Assembly (NCBI GenBank): GCA_022605405.1
Contig: JABYQQ010000007.1
Span: forward strand, 1,550,001-1,614,000
Source of the DNA: Earliella scabrosa
Lineage: Eukaryota; Basidiomycota; Agaricomycetes; Polyporales; Polyporaceae
Direction of reading: 5' to 3'
Length of the DNA stretch: 64,000 nucleotides
A program made the position numbers and the translations under genes. The notes beneath the pieces were generated by a model, which was not told the DNA's origin, ran no database searches, and worked only from the letters and a program-made list of their open reading frames with translations. Positions 23,615-35,200 of this stretch are shown one piece after another. Positions within the stretch are counted from its first letter, which is position 1. Each line of letters opens with the position of its first letter.

Positions 23615-24609
23615 ATGAGTGCACCACCAGCTGGTCCTCCGCCATCGGTGCCATCAGTCCTCCTACCCGAACTGCTTGGCTTCATCCCACAGTTTCTCTT
23701 GGATGATATCATCAACATCGCGAACGATGAGGCGCGACAGAGTGTCGACGCCATGGAGCAGTTTCTGCAACGTTGGGCCGACGCTCGTGCGGAAAAGGAC
23801 GCAGAGTGGGACCCGACACAAGAGATTGAACAAGGCCTTGTGGCCTTCCAGACTCTTCTCGAGTCGCATGTGGACGTCGCCTTCGACTTCTTCGAGGCAT
23901 GGTCAATGCGAAACATATTCGCCATACCCGCGGATCTGCCCGTAGTCGCGCCCCACCAGGCAGGGCTCGATCTCGACCAAGAACCGGAGAGGGAAGCGGA
24001 GCTCCTTGCCGAGATCGACGAGCTGAGGAGGAAAGTCCATGCGGTGCGTGTGCTCGTCCTGCAGGACAGACTGCTCTCACGCTAATCTCATCCGCGACCC
24101 AGCAACGGAAACTGAAGCGTTTGTTCACCCGTGCTGCGCGCAAGTCTGGCAAGGACCTGGAGCATGCGCGTGCACGCCTCGACCGCCTCGCCTTCCTCCG
24201 TTCTCCGCACATGCAGGAGTTGCTTGCCCTCCCGAAGCAGCTGCAGTCCCTGCATGCCGCTGTCTCGTCCCTCCCTGAAATCGACCCTTCATCCGCTGCT
24301 CTTGAGCCGGGCGTGCTGCCTGAGCCCGGCAAGCGACCATGGGAGACGAGCAAGACAGGGTACCTCAACTGGGCTGTGGATCAGCTCATGCAGCGGGCGA
24401 AGGAGAAGGCAAAGAGCGAGACAGGGGAAGGTGCCGCGTTCGCGGAAGGTAGCTCTGCTGTTGGTGCGACAGCTGCTGCTGCATACGACATCGCCCGTGC
24501 CGAGGACGTCAAGGCGTTCTTGGGGCAGGTTGCAGGAGAGGGTGCAGATGTTTCGGTGGATTCGGGAAAGGGCAAGGGCGTGGATAGGATGGATTCGACG
24601 CCAGGATGA
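23615..24609 (+). CDS. MIS12: Kinetochore protein Mis12/Mtw1
   Basis: Two exons (23615-24043, 24103-24609; 59-nt intron) encode 311 residues. The N-terminus LLPELLGFIPQFLLDDIINIANDEARQSVDAMEQFL matches the start of Mis12 (a helix beginning in F-x-P-Q and the motif L-D-(D/E)-I-I-N). It is followed by long alpha-helical and coiled-coil segments (EPEREAELLAEIDELRRK, QRKLKRLFTRAARKSGKDLEHARARLDRL). Mis12 is the scaffold of the MIND complex that links the inner kinetochore to Ndc80. Length and helical layout fit the fungal family. The C-terminal 60 residues are Ala/Gly/Ser-rich and probably disordered. Confidence 0.87.
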
Positions 24610-25709
24610 ATATGGTATGAGTCATGGTCGCCGTACATCGCGTGCGTTTACCTTCATTGATTTGCCTGTGTGCATGACCTGATAGTCCGCGCATCAGTGC
24701 CGCGCTTGGTCGACCCAGGAATTGTTTCGAACCATTGTACTACGGAGCCTGTTCCAGGTACGTATGTCTTGTGCAGAGAAGGAGATTGAAGACCCTCTGA
24801 CCTTGTTTCCCTTCCCAGCGTTGCTCGGCAGGAAAGGATCAACTTGCACTACGATGACTACGCCCCCCAGATGCAACGGCCGACACCCGAATTCGATTGA
24901 ATTGAACTTGCGCCGGCATTGACAGTGTCTGGACAAGCTACTTGTGCGTCTCCACCGCACGCGGTCTTCATTGACCGAGTGGTGGGCCCTGCGAGGCCAT
25001 TCTCCGGACTGGCAAGATCAACAGTGATATCACTGAACGCGAACAAGGTACGCAACCTATAGCTATATACGACTGTATTCGGACTACATGATGCATCCCG
25101 TCTCTGCATCTACCCACCGCTCCTGGGAACAATCTGCGTAAACTGATATGATATGAGGTTACATTGGCCGGTCTTCCTCCGCCAATCGCGCTAGGAACTG
25201 TTGACAACACTCATTTGTTCCCTTCCTGGTAACGTTCGTCCGTCGGAGGCGTACGACCCGGACTCACTGGCAGTATGGTTGTGATGGCAACCGTGACTCT
25301 CGAGTGCTCGTTCAGCATGGATTTATGGTGGGCTATAAGTATGCGCGATAGCATGGCTTCTTTATATATAAGTACGCATACTGCGGAGTACCTATGGAGT
25401 TGCTGCGTTCAACAACTGTTACGACGGTCAGAATGGGGTGATGGAAGAAGCCGTGGGTGGCTGTTTAGCGTGGCCGCGCCTGATGCGCACCGGCGGCTGT
25501 TTGTCCCTGGTGCGCTTCTTGGCTCTGACCGAAATTCTCTGTACGACCATCTCCTCACTCCTTCTCCTCCCAAAACATCTCGTCCGGCTTAACGTATAGC
25601 TCTCTCGTCTTTAACTCCTTTCGCTCTCGCCTCCACCCGCCGCTCGCACAGCACCCACACGCACATTTCCATCCGCCTCACCCATCACTCACCCATCTCG
25701 TGTGCTACG
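24610..25709. other. 1.1 kb spacer, possible gene relic
   Basis: This stretch is less GC-rich than its surroundings. Short coding-like pieces appear on the plus strand around 24780-25050 (for example a frame reading SVARQERINLHYDDYAPQM), but stops interrupt them and no splice arrangement gives a recognisable product. TATATATA-type sequence sits near 25363. The right end is a CT-rich leader for the gene at 25710. It could be a degraded gene or only spacer. Confidence 0.35.
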
Positions 25710-26547
25710 ATGGCAGCCGCTCTCTCTCAACTCTCCGCCTGCGTCACTCGCATCTTGTCCCTCAGTGGCTTCCCAAAGGAGCTCAAGACCAGAGATATAC
25801 AAGCCGCTTTCTCCGAGTGGGATGGTGTGAACGGCGGCTTCAAGATCAAGTGGATTAACGACACCAGCCTCCTGATTGTTTTTAATGACGCGACCGTGGG
25901 TGCGTGGCTATCTCCTGCGTTGAGCATACAGCCTCAGCGATATCTGTTCGTCGCGGTAACATGTTCGTGCTACAGCTAAGCGGGCCTATTTGCATGCCCT
26001 CGCATTCCCTCCTTCCATCTTCACTTCTCCCAACTCCTCGGGCACCGCTACTATCAAGCCATACGACGGACCTGACGCACAGGATGTCATCCAATCCGTG
26101 AACTCTCGCACGCACAACAACTCCGGACGTGGCCACAACGTACGCAACTCGGTCTCGCACGCGCGGGGCGTATCCGTCAGTCATTCCTACCGCAACAACA
26201 ACACCTCCAATGGCAGTGCCCACGCCAACGGTACACTGCTCGAGCATGGTCCCCGCGACCGCGAGCGGGAACCCTCGCCCACTCTTCCCAACATTCCTTC
26301 CCACCCTACCCTGAACGCCCTTATCTCGTCCTCGCTCAGCGCAGAGGTCTCGCCGGTTGATCCCACTGTCAACGATCCTGCTGTCCTCGCTGCGCAACCC
26401 GATCACGGTGCGCCCCGCATCGGAGACCCGGGCAAGCGGATGTTGGGCGCCGCATTGGGGGTGAGGCACCCTGGCCTCGGCCCACGCATGGTCGGCGGAG
26501 CCGGCAATGGAATCCCGGCGATGGCAGGGCTCGTGGCGAGCGAGTGA
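25710..26547 (+). CDS. Small RRM-like protein related to the R3HCC1 C-terminal domain
   Basis: Exons 25710-25899 and 25976-26547 encode 253 residues. Residues about 12-75 (VTRILSLSGFPKELKTRDIQ, AAFSEW, GGFKIKWINDTSLLIVFND, AKRAYLHAL) form an RRM-like fold. They match the pattern of the R3HCC1/R3HCC1L C-terminal domain (GFP-x-(E/L)-x-(R/K)-T-x-D-(L/I)-x-x-AF-(S/x) ... IKWV-D-T). The remainder is low-complexity: Asn/Ser/His-rich, then Pro-rich, ending in a Gly/Met/Ala-rich tail. An RNA- or protein-binding role is inferred from the fold only. No R3H motif is present. Confidence 0.65.
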
Positions 26548-27077
26548 GCGCCCTCGTGCAGGTGAAGGGAGCATTGCAGGAGGTCCGAGCAAAGGATTGG
26601 CGGAGGGCGATAGGAACAGGAAACGGCGTGCACTCGGGGTGGAGGTTATGTTCCCAGTATTCTGTCTATGATGTTCTCTTAGCTTGTAATTGCGCAGCGT
26701 TCCGGTGTTGATCATTCCCTCTCTCTCTCTCTCTCTCTCTCGTTAACACCCCTCCTCTTCGCGTCTCCACCTCGTGCTCGCGTAGCAGTGACTGGTTCGC
26801 TCGAGCTCCTCCAATCGGGTCTTCACCGTGAGTCGCCGTAATTTGTACTTTGTCGACTACCTAGGCGCGTCCTCTCGTAGTCCTCTGTAATTTCACGGTT
26901 CACCGAACACATCCGTACGCGTCGATCTTCCGAGTCGCTGCGCATTGCGCAAGCTCAGGGCGTAAAGTGTGCATCCTGAAGACTTCCCAGTTTGGGAATG
27001 CTTCGGAGCCTGGGAGTGGCGTCGAGCGCGGGTGGCAACTCCCACAGTCATCCTCGTTGACAGGGCAAACGATCATC
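26548..27077. other. Spacer with CT microsatellite and TPR-gene promoter
   Basis: The 3' region of the R3HCC1-like gene and the promoter/leader of the TPR gene. A 22-base CT repeat is the main feature. A frame in phase with the TPR protein extends upstream to 26967, but it is not protein-like. Confidence 0.5.
26719..26740. repeat. (CT)11 microsatellite
   Basis: Eleven perfect CT units in the spacer upstream of the TPR gene. CT tracts are common in fungal promoters, so this may be promoter-associated as well as a polymorphic repeat. Confidence 0.95.
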
Positions 27078-29836
27078 ATGCCATCCGACGACGACAAGGC
27101 ACGCGCCGAGCAGCTCAAGGTCGAGGGGAACGCCCTGCACGCAAAGGGCAACTACGTCGGGGCCCGATCCAAGTACTCCGACGCAATCAAGCTCGACGGC
27201 GAGAACGCGGTCCTCTACGCGAACCGTGCGGCAGCATATATCGCCTCGAAGCAGTAAGCGATCGGGTCTTCTGAGGCTTCACAGAACGCCGCTGACTTCC
27301 TGCAGGTATCTGGATGCAGCGCAGGATGCTCAGAAGGTGCGCGGTTATATTATCGTGGCCATCCGTGTGCTCAATGACTAACGAGCGAAAGCAGGCCGTC
27401 CAACTGGATCCCAAGTACGGGAAGGCGTGGGCCCGGCTAGCAAAGGCGGCCTACGTCAGTATCGCCCATACCGGTTCCACACCATCTGTGCGCTGACCGC
27501 TTCCTGGCAGGAGCTGCGTGTGTATGAAATGAGTATCGACGCATGGAAAAAGGGACTCGCCACACTGCCCAGCGCCGACCTCTCCCCACTGGAGTCGCAG
27601 CTCAAGGAGCAGTTCGAGGAAGGGCTGAAGCTCGCCCAGGCCGGGCTGGCGGCGCAGGAGAGCAGGACGATGAACGAGAACAGGCTACACGCCCTCCCGG
27701 CGGACGCGAAGCCGGCATGGATCGTTGCGCTGGAGATGGAGGACGTCCTCACGGCGAACAACGTCCTGAACACCTGCGTACGTTAGTAGGGTCCGCGAGC
27801 CCTCGGCTACGGGGGACACGGCTGCGTGGCCCTTATCCCCCCCAGAGCCAGTGCTGTAGTGCGCCGTCCTGACGTTCGCGTTCCAGGCGTGGCCGCTCAT
27901 GAACGCTTACAAGGTGAAGATCGCTCCCTTGCCCATCTGCCGTCGAGAGTCCAGTCGAGTGCTGACCGGGCGTGCTTCGTGGCTCGTGGATCGTGCTCGG
28001 CGACCCCGGCCCACGCACAGGACTTCTCGGAGGGGGTCAGGTTCATGAAGCAGATCAAGCGGACCCCGAACGGCGCCGAGGGGAACCTGAACGTAATGTC
28101 CCATGCCACTACTGCCCCCACCCCAGCCCGAGCCGGTTGGGCGGATTCCGCGATGTGGTCCACTGACGATGAACGGTCGGACCCTCCAGGCACTCCAAGC
28201 GATCGTGGGCGGTTTGCTGCGCGACCAACGTGTATTCCATATGGACTCGAAAGACTGGATCGACCTGCTCCAGCTCCAGGGTGCGTTTTCGCCTCCCGTG
28301 TTCCCTCTTTGTGGGATATTACTTGTGCGTCTGATGCGCTGACGCCGTGCCCTGGGCAGTCGAGTTCGAGTTAGCTGCGTTTGGCGGCTGGCCCACGGGC
28401 GGTGCGGAGACGGTCAAAGAGGAGTGCGTGAAGCTGTTGAACGAAAAGGGATGGAAGGCCACCCGGCTGGCACTGGCCGCAACGATCAGGTCAGTGAACA
28501 GCCCTAACAACGAGAGATAGATTAGACGGGAACAAGGATCCCCCTCGTGTTCTGTGATTAAATGCCGAGTGCTGACCGGTGCTCTCCGCAATGCAGGGCG
28601 TGGTTCCTCCGGGCGTACTTTGCGGACCGGAGCGGGCAGAGCAAGGACGTTGCGATGCAGTACTACAACAACGCCGTCGACGTGCTCGAGTGGGGCGCGC
28701 AGAAGTGGGCGGACGTGCCGACGTCCGAGCGGGGATACATCTTCCTCAGGACGTACGTCCGCGCGATCAAGCGCATCCGGATGACGGCCTATCTCGCTGT
28801 TCGTCTCTCCACCTGCCTCTATCGCTCGCTGGGACTGTTGGGACTGATAGAGACACCGCATCCAGGCTCTGACGGAGGCCGAGGGCGAGTCCGAGTACAG
28901 CGTAGAGGAGCTCATCGACATGGCGAACCAGATGGTCGACGAGACGACCAAGAACCCGCCCAAGGAGGGCGACGAGACGCCCATGGACAAGGGCGCGTGG
29001 TACTCCTTCCACGTCTTCCCGGTGGCAGATGCACACGCGTGAGTGGACTTGAAGTACCGTACGATGGCTCGCATGTGCGAGGCAAGAGGATATACCGGCG
29101 CTGACGCTGATATGGGGTGCCACCCCGACGCAGCACGCTCGGTGCGGTGTTCATGCAACAAGGCATGGCCGCAAAGAATGAGAACGACGCGGACGCAGCC
29201 GAGCGGATGTTCGCCGCCGCAGCGCGGTTCTACAAGCAGGCTGCGGAGATGTACCCGCCGGACGACGAGTACTTTCCCTGTGCGTGGCTCTCTCTCTCCC
29301 CGGTTCCATTGTCCAAACGTTCTTCATTTCGTTCGTGCCCGGCAAGCTCGAGTTTGAGTTCGGGCACCGCAATGATGTTTGTTAGTTTGATACAATGCTC
29401 GGCGTTCTGACTGCAGCACGCGCCACGCAGACTTCCTCAAGGTCGCGTTCGAGGCGGAGTGGCACCGCGGCCGGCCGCTGTCCGAGACGCTCCCGCTGTG
29501 CGAGCGTGTCCGGAAGGCGATGCCCGCGGTGCTGAAGATCTGGGAGCACGGGGGCGCGACGCCGCTCAAGGAGAACGTCCGGCAGCTCGCTCTGTGGGAG
29601 ACGCGGGCCTACACCGGGCTACTACGGGGCGAGTGCACTATGGCGACACCGTCGGTGCGTGTCCCCGTCCATTTGTTGTTTTCTCCATTCCGGCGAGAGT
29701 GCTACGTGCACGGGAAGCTGATTGGGTTTTCTTACACACACGCAACACCGTTTATAATGACGCGCCTGGGGATGCAACATCGATGGGGGGCCTATTTTGA
29801 TTCCAATGTCTGCAGTCCGACATCCCCCTGAACTGA
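27078..29836 (+). CDS. TPR-repeat protein, 13 exons
   Basis: Exons: 27078-27253, 27306-27336, 27395-27454, 27511-27777, 27887-27913, 28021-28092, 28190-28280, 28360-28489, 28597-28798, 28866-29038, 29134-29279, 29431-29654 and 29816-29836, giving 539 residues. The N-terminus is a Sti1-like TPR array: ARAEQLKVEGNALHAKGNY, KYSDAIKLD, AVLYANRAAAYIASKQYLDAAQDAQKAVQLDPKYGKAWARLAKAAY. Later parts are helical (DFSEGVRFMKQIKR, AWFLRAYFADRSGQSKD, YYNNAVDVLEWGA, MFAAAARFYKQAAEMYPP) and may hold degenerate TPRs. TPRs bind partner peptides, often chaperone C-termini; the partner here is unknown. Two points are uncertain: the acceptor at 28189 (another at 28126 would leave a 34-nt intron), and the end, since reading through the last donor would stop at 29831. 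Confidence 0.75.
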
Positions 29837-32800
29837 TGCTCGCGCCGGTTGGAGTTGGCGTTGCGCGTTGTGGCACCGAGAAGGGCGCGGTGGTGATGGC
29901 GCGGGCGGACGGTGGCCTGTTTGTGGTACGCGCTCTCACGTCCGAGTTTGATCTTGGGTGACCGGTGATACTGTTGATGATGATGATGACATTGATATGC
30001 TGCTTGCTACTTACTGACCGTGCCTGCACTATTCTTTGCACGCCTGCGCTGGCACAGGCGATGTCTGGTCTCTGCCTGGTACTGAAAACTGTAAACTGTA
30101 TATGCCAGCATGCCTGTGCGGTATGTATGTGGCAGATCGGAGGCGACAGACACGTGTGCGATACATGTGAGCGGGTTCGGTGGACCTCATGACGCGCGGT
30201 TCATTAACTCACGTCCACCACGCCGCCAGATATCTCCCACACCGCCCTCAAGCTCAAGTTCCTGGGTGCGGGGGAGCGCAGATATCTGCACAGATATCTC
30301 GACGCAGCCCACGTCCAGGTGCAACAGTGTGGGTCAAGGCCGCGCTTCGGATGTATCTGGATATCCCATCCACGGCACGGGGCCGTGATCAGAACACCGA
30401 CAAGCTTTGATGATGTCTCGCCCTGTGCGCGGAGCTTCCGTGCGTCTTGAGAAGAAGGGGGCGTGCCAATTCAGAGCCTGTGGTCGGCCCAGGGCAGCTC
30501 CGTACCGCCCGGGGCTGGCTGCTCGCGCAATCGTCCTGTGTGGTCGGAGGCAAGGCGTGCCTGTCTCGCCTTGTCTTGGTGGTTGCTGCTGCTGCCGCCC
30601 GCTGGAGTGGAACGCAAACCCGGCTGGTTCGCTGTATGGACCATGATGCGTGCTAGATGCTCTCACCCACATGTCGTCATCGGGACGCCGTAACGGAAGT
30701 GGCGGGGCGAGCATTCTCACTGCGGATGCGGCGAGGTTCGCGCCGCTGCCGCGGCCCTTTTGCGCTGCTTGCGGTCTGCAGCAATCGCAATCGCTGTACT
30801 ACGGTAGGACGAGGGGGCGAGCGAGCGCGCCCAGATTTGAGAGCGGCCGAGACGTTTCGAGGTGCGTTCGTTGCTGCTGTGAGTTGTGTAAGGTTGGTGC
30901 ATGGGATCGCGCTGCTCGAGCGGGAGGTGGGATCTGAGACCCCTGAAGCTTGTGGAGGCGCATAGAGAGTCAGTTGATGTACAGCCGCAGATCGCCGCCT
31001 GGCTGCATCATACCATACTAATAACGTCTGGCATGAGAGCACGGTTCCGCGCGGCACCAATCATCGCAGGGGCTGGTTATCCTAGGTTATCCCTGGCGCG
31101 GGCCCGTGGGCTGCGACACCACTCGGTGATAGAACCCGGAGGTGAGCTGTGATGTTTTCATGGAACCATTGGAATGGGGTCCTCTCAGCGTCTGCGCCTG
31201 CTGCAGGCAGTTCTAGCGAGTCCGTCGTGGGCTTACCTCCGGGGCATGCGGGGAAACGGGTGCGTGGCAAGGCGCTCCCTCGAAGTCGAACTTACGGCTA
31301 CCAGAGCGGCGGCGGCCTTCATTTTGGCGGAGGGGTTCCATGGCTCGTGCGGTTTGGACAGCTCGCGGTGACAGCTGCAGGCAGAGGGACGCTTCTTCCG
31401 AGCCAAACCGCAGATATCCACGTCGGCGCTAGCCGGCGAACAAGGTTTCCCTCCGTCGCCAGTCATTGCGAGTCACTGACAGCTCGTGGCGTGGCGTGTA
31501 CATGCGTGCACCCATCGCAGCGTCCAGCAACATACCGCTTGCTCGCGCTGGGTGTGCAAGGGACCCCCAATGCCATGTCATGCACCCGAACTTCGCGTCG
31601 GAGGAGAGAAATGAACTTGCGTCGAAGGCCAGGCACGTGTTGTTTGGTTCGACGGCGCACGCGCGGGGCGCAGAAACTCTAGGAAATGCACGATCCGGAA
31701 TGGGACTGCGGACTAGTGCTTCCGACGGAGAGCGTGCACGGAGACGATGACGACGGAGAGATCGGGCCTTTGTCCTTTTCTCGCTGTTCTTTTTGTGCAC
31801 ACGGTCTGTCATGCCAACGAGAGTGGGCCTTCGGGCGTACGTGCGAGCACTTCGAACTTGCTTCACGCCCCAGCGATCATTCATGGATATCCATCAGGCA
31901 CCGCCAAACCTCGCAGGACGCTCCATAGCACGCCCAGGGAAGGCGACACGCGAGCCTTGTGGCCAGACCGCGTTCGACACGCAAATGACGTTCAAATTGG
32001 ACCATGGGACCGATCTGCGGTGGATGCGAGGATAGACCACTGCCAGGGATAGAGGCGGCGCGCGGGGCGAGAACGAGGGTGGGGGTGCTCAAAGGCTAAT
32101 AAAACAACAGCAGCCGGGTAGGTAGGCGACTGAAATTTGAACAACGGGGTTGCGTGCGCAGCCGAGAAGAGGCGGGGATTGCATAACCGCAGGCGCCGCT
32201 GCGGGCGATGTGCGGCGCCGGGAGTCAGTAAGTATCAGACCCAGAAGGCTGTCCGAGCGCACTCGGCCAGACAGAGCATTCAGACGGCGCATGCAGACAG
32301 AGGGCGGACATCAGAGATCGTGTTGTGCTATGGACTGATTCCAGTGGCTGATTCCAGTGGGAGAAAGCAGGAGGAACAGGAACGGATGGATGCATGCTAC
32401 GGCTGATGGATGGGCGCGGGTGGTATGGAAGGTTAGGTTCACTTAGCCCTTGACGGGTCCCGGCAGAGTCTGTGTGGTCCCTGCGCTTCGACGTCCTTAC
32501 GGAAGGGTGCGACGGGTGGGCGACGGGCCAAGTCGATACGCCTCTGGGTCAATGCGTCGTCAATGCGCACGCGGCGAGCGGGGCGAGTGTATTGGGCGGC
32601 GAGGTCTGAGATGGACCAAGGACTGGGAGGATAATGATGGCTATCAGCGTCGAGATGAGATGATACTCGGAGAAGGAGCCGATAATTGGTTTCCGGCGTA
32701 TGATTGTGGTCGGACTGCCTTATCGAGCACTCTTGGGACGCTTCTCGCTTGCGGTCTCTCACCGATCTCACAGCTTCCGTTCTCCTTCGCCTCTCTCCGT

Positions 32801-32887
32801 CCCTGCGCAGGCCCCGCGAGCAACTGCCATACAAATAGCCCGACATGGCCCCAACGCCCGCCCCCAGCCCAAGCCCCTCCCCCCGCC
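29837..32887. other. 3 kb interval without a supportable gene
   Basis: Short, mutually overlapping open frames on both strands (up to 177 codons) are Arg/Ala/Ser-rich and show no family motif or splice pattern. The last few hundred bases are CT-rich and serve as the leader of the gene at 32888. It is probably regulatory or noncoding. Confidence 0.5.
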
Positions 32888-34839
32888 ATGCTCTCCGTCT
32901 CTCCCAAACGCTGTCTCCCGCCCCCCGCGTCCCGTGACGGCCTCCCTCCCTCCAAGCGAGCGAAGACGTCCCACCCACGCGCCCAGCCCGATCTTCCCTC
33001 TCGCCCTCATCCCGCCTGTGCCGCAGCCCTACACTCGTTCGATGTCGATCACCGCTCGCGCCCTCTGACCAGCTCTGCCTCAATCACACCCGCTCAACAC
33101 GACCTTCGCGTGAGTGCTCGCTCCCCTCCCCACAATGGACATCGGAAGAGCATTTGCCTTCGCATTGTACCACATATGTGCGCTCCCCCGCCTCGTGCAT
33201 CAAACCCGTCCTTTGTGTCCATAAAGCTATTGTCCAGCATGCGTTCATTTACCCTTCTCCCGGGCTGATCACTCTTAATTCATCACAGGTTCTCGGAGGC
33301 TCGCCGCAAAGCGTTCTTTCGTGTGCCACCGCGAGATATCACAACTATCCGCCACATGAGGATGATCATGCAGAAGCCTTTGGCCAGCCCATCTTCTACC
33401 TCCAGCCGCACGCCACCCGGCGAGATGACTATATAGCGTCTCAGGACGCAACAGCGTCACCGTCTAACCCTCCTCCCTCCCTTGGCACCCCTGAAGAGAT
33501 GAACTATCATTTTAGCACGGAGACGTTACCGCCCTTCGACGGATACGCCGTCTCCAGCAACAAGGGCGCTGCTCGCACTTACGCACAAGCGCCGCGTTGC
33601 GACCCCATTGTTTCGGACCCTCTGTATGGGCCGTATGATGGAACAGGTCGGTGCTCAATGCCTATCAGCATAAATGATCGTGTCTCACCCGTTCCGACCC
33701 AAGACTTCCCGCAGGGACTGCTTTTCTGCCCGCCCGTTGAGACGGCAGACCCCCTCGCATCCCTAGGCTGGGGCTTCAGCTTCGACGACGCACTAGGGAA
33801 TCCGTCCTCGCCCAGCTCCCGTTCCATGTCTCGTTCCAGCTTCAGCTCCAGTTTGGTCGCGGACACATGGTCACCCTATCCCGAAGACTACCCCACCCCT
33901 TCATCTGACAGTGCGGTGACGACGCCTGCTCCTAGCGAGGCGTGTGTCGGCTTGCCTTCCGACTTCTCTCAAACTCTATTCGGGGACGATTTCTCATTGG
34001 GCCTGGATACGAAGACGGAGGGCGAACACGCCCTCTGTTACGTCCCAGGATCTGCGCCGCTTTCTCCCAGCGGGAGCTTCGCCCTAGACCTCTCCCGCAT
34101 TCCCCAGTCCATTCCAGCCGCCCCAACCGGTCGCATCGCGGAGGCGAGGCGGCACAGCGAGCCCGCGAACATCGCTGCTCTGCACTTCGCGCCGTTTTTC
34201 GCCTCTGCGCATGAGGTGCCACCGCCCATCGCGCCCGTTCCGGCGGACCTTCTGTCAATGACGCTTCCGATCACAGATAATCTGGCGTCCACCTCGGGTA
34301 CGGGTTCGCACTCCGCGGTCCCTTCATCGATCGCGCCCCATCAAACCGAGCTTCCGCGTCCCCTCGAGCTGAAGCAGCCCAAACCGGTCCGAGGCTTCAA
34401 GCCGCCGATCCTTCTTTCCGGGTATCAGTACGATCCCAAGGACTTTGTCAGGAGACGGTCGGAGCCTGTCCTGCCCTTGCCTGACCTCGACGTCGCGAGT
34501 CACCTGCCTCTCGACGTTCCCCAGGAGTCGGACGAAGATGACGACTCTATGGACTTCGAGGACAGCGTGTACGAGGACGCTCCGGAGGACGACGGGTGCG
34601 ATGAGGAGTCCATCGATCCTGCTCTCTTTGAGGGAATGGACATGGACTCCTTCCTGGGCATGAACCAGGACGGTTCGCTGTTCGACCCAAATTGGTCCTG
34701 GCTCCAGCAAGGGCCGACATCCACAGTTCCTCCTGAGGAAGTGTTCAGCCAGGGCTTCGACTGGTCCGCGCCCGGGGCCTCGTTTCCGAGCATGACACCC
34801 GGGACGATCTCTTTGGACGCATTCTTCGGTTCGCATTGA
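32888..34839 (+). CDS. Hypothetical acidic Ser/Pro-rich protein, probably nuclear
   Basis: Two exons (32888-33109, 33289-34839; 179-nt intron) encode 590 residues. Exon 1 supplies a basic PPSKRAKTS stretch resembling a nuclear-localisation signal. The frame also stays open upstream of exon 2 to 33154, but the CAG acceptor at 33288 and donor GTGAGT at 33110 give a phase-0 join. The centre is Ser/Pro-rich. Residues near 450-470 contain (R)GFKPPILLSGYQYDPKDFVRRRSEP, a block that looks conserved. The C-terminal 100 residues are very acidic (QESDEDDDSMDFEDSVYEDAPEDD broken by hydrophobics such as DMDSFLGMNQDGSLFDPNW), like a transcription activation region. No DNA-binding domain was seen, so a regulatory role is inference. 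Confidence 0.7.
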
Positions 34840-35200
34840 TCTTGCTTGTGTTTATGTTCTTGCACGTCATCCGCTCGCTCGCATAGTTTCGCATGGCCAC
34901 CCGCACGTTGTAGCACGTACATATTGCTCGCTCATTTTGCCCCTCGCCACCCCCCACATGTAGCAATACCGCATTCGTTCCCATCGCTTAGATACCTCTG
35001 TCGCCCTCGTATTCTATCAGTACAGCATTAGTATGCCAGAGCGCACTGCGCAGCATATCTCCCCAGCGCGCTGGCGCCCTTGGCGGCGCCGAAGATCAAT
35101 GTGACTCAATAGCGAGAGTCAACATATAAGCTCGGCCTGTGCGCTGTTTTCCAAGTACGTCTCGCACATTGTGTTCGTCCCGCCGGTGGAACTCAGCATC
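34840..35200. other. Spacer
   Basis: About 360 bases holding the 3' UTR of the upstream gene and the promoter of the next. The frame of the next gene stays open to 35171 but only with a GTG, so the ATG at 35201 is taken as its start. Nothing else is seen. Confidence 0.5.
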
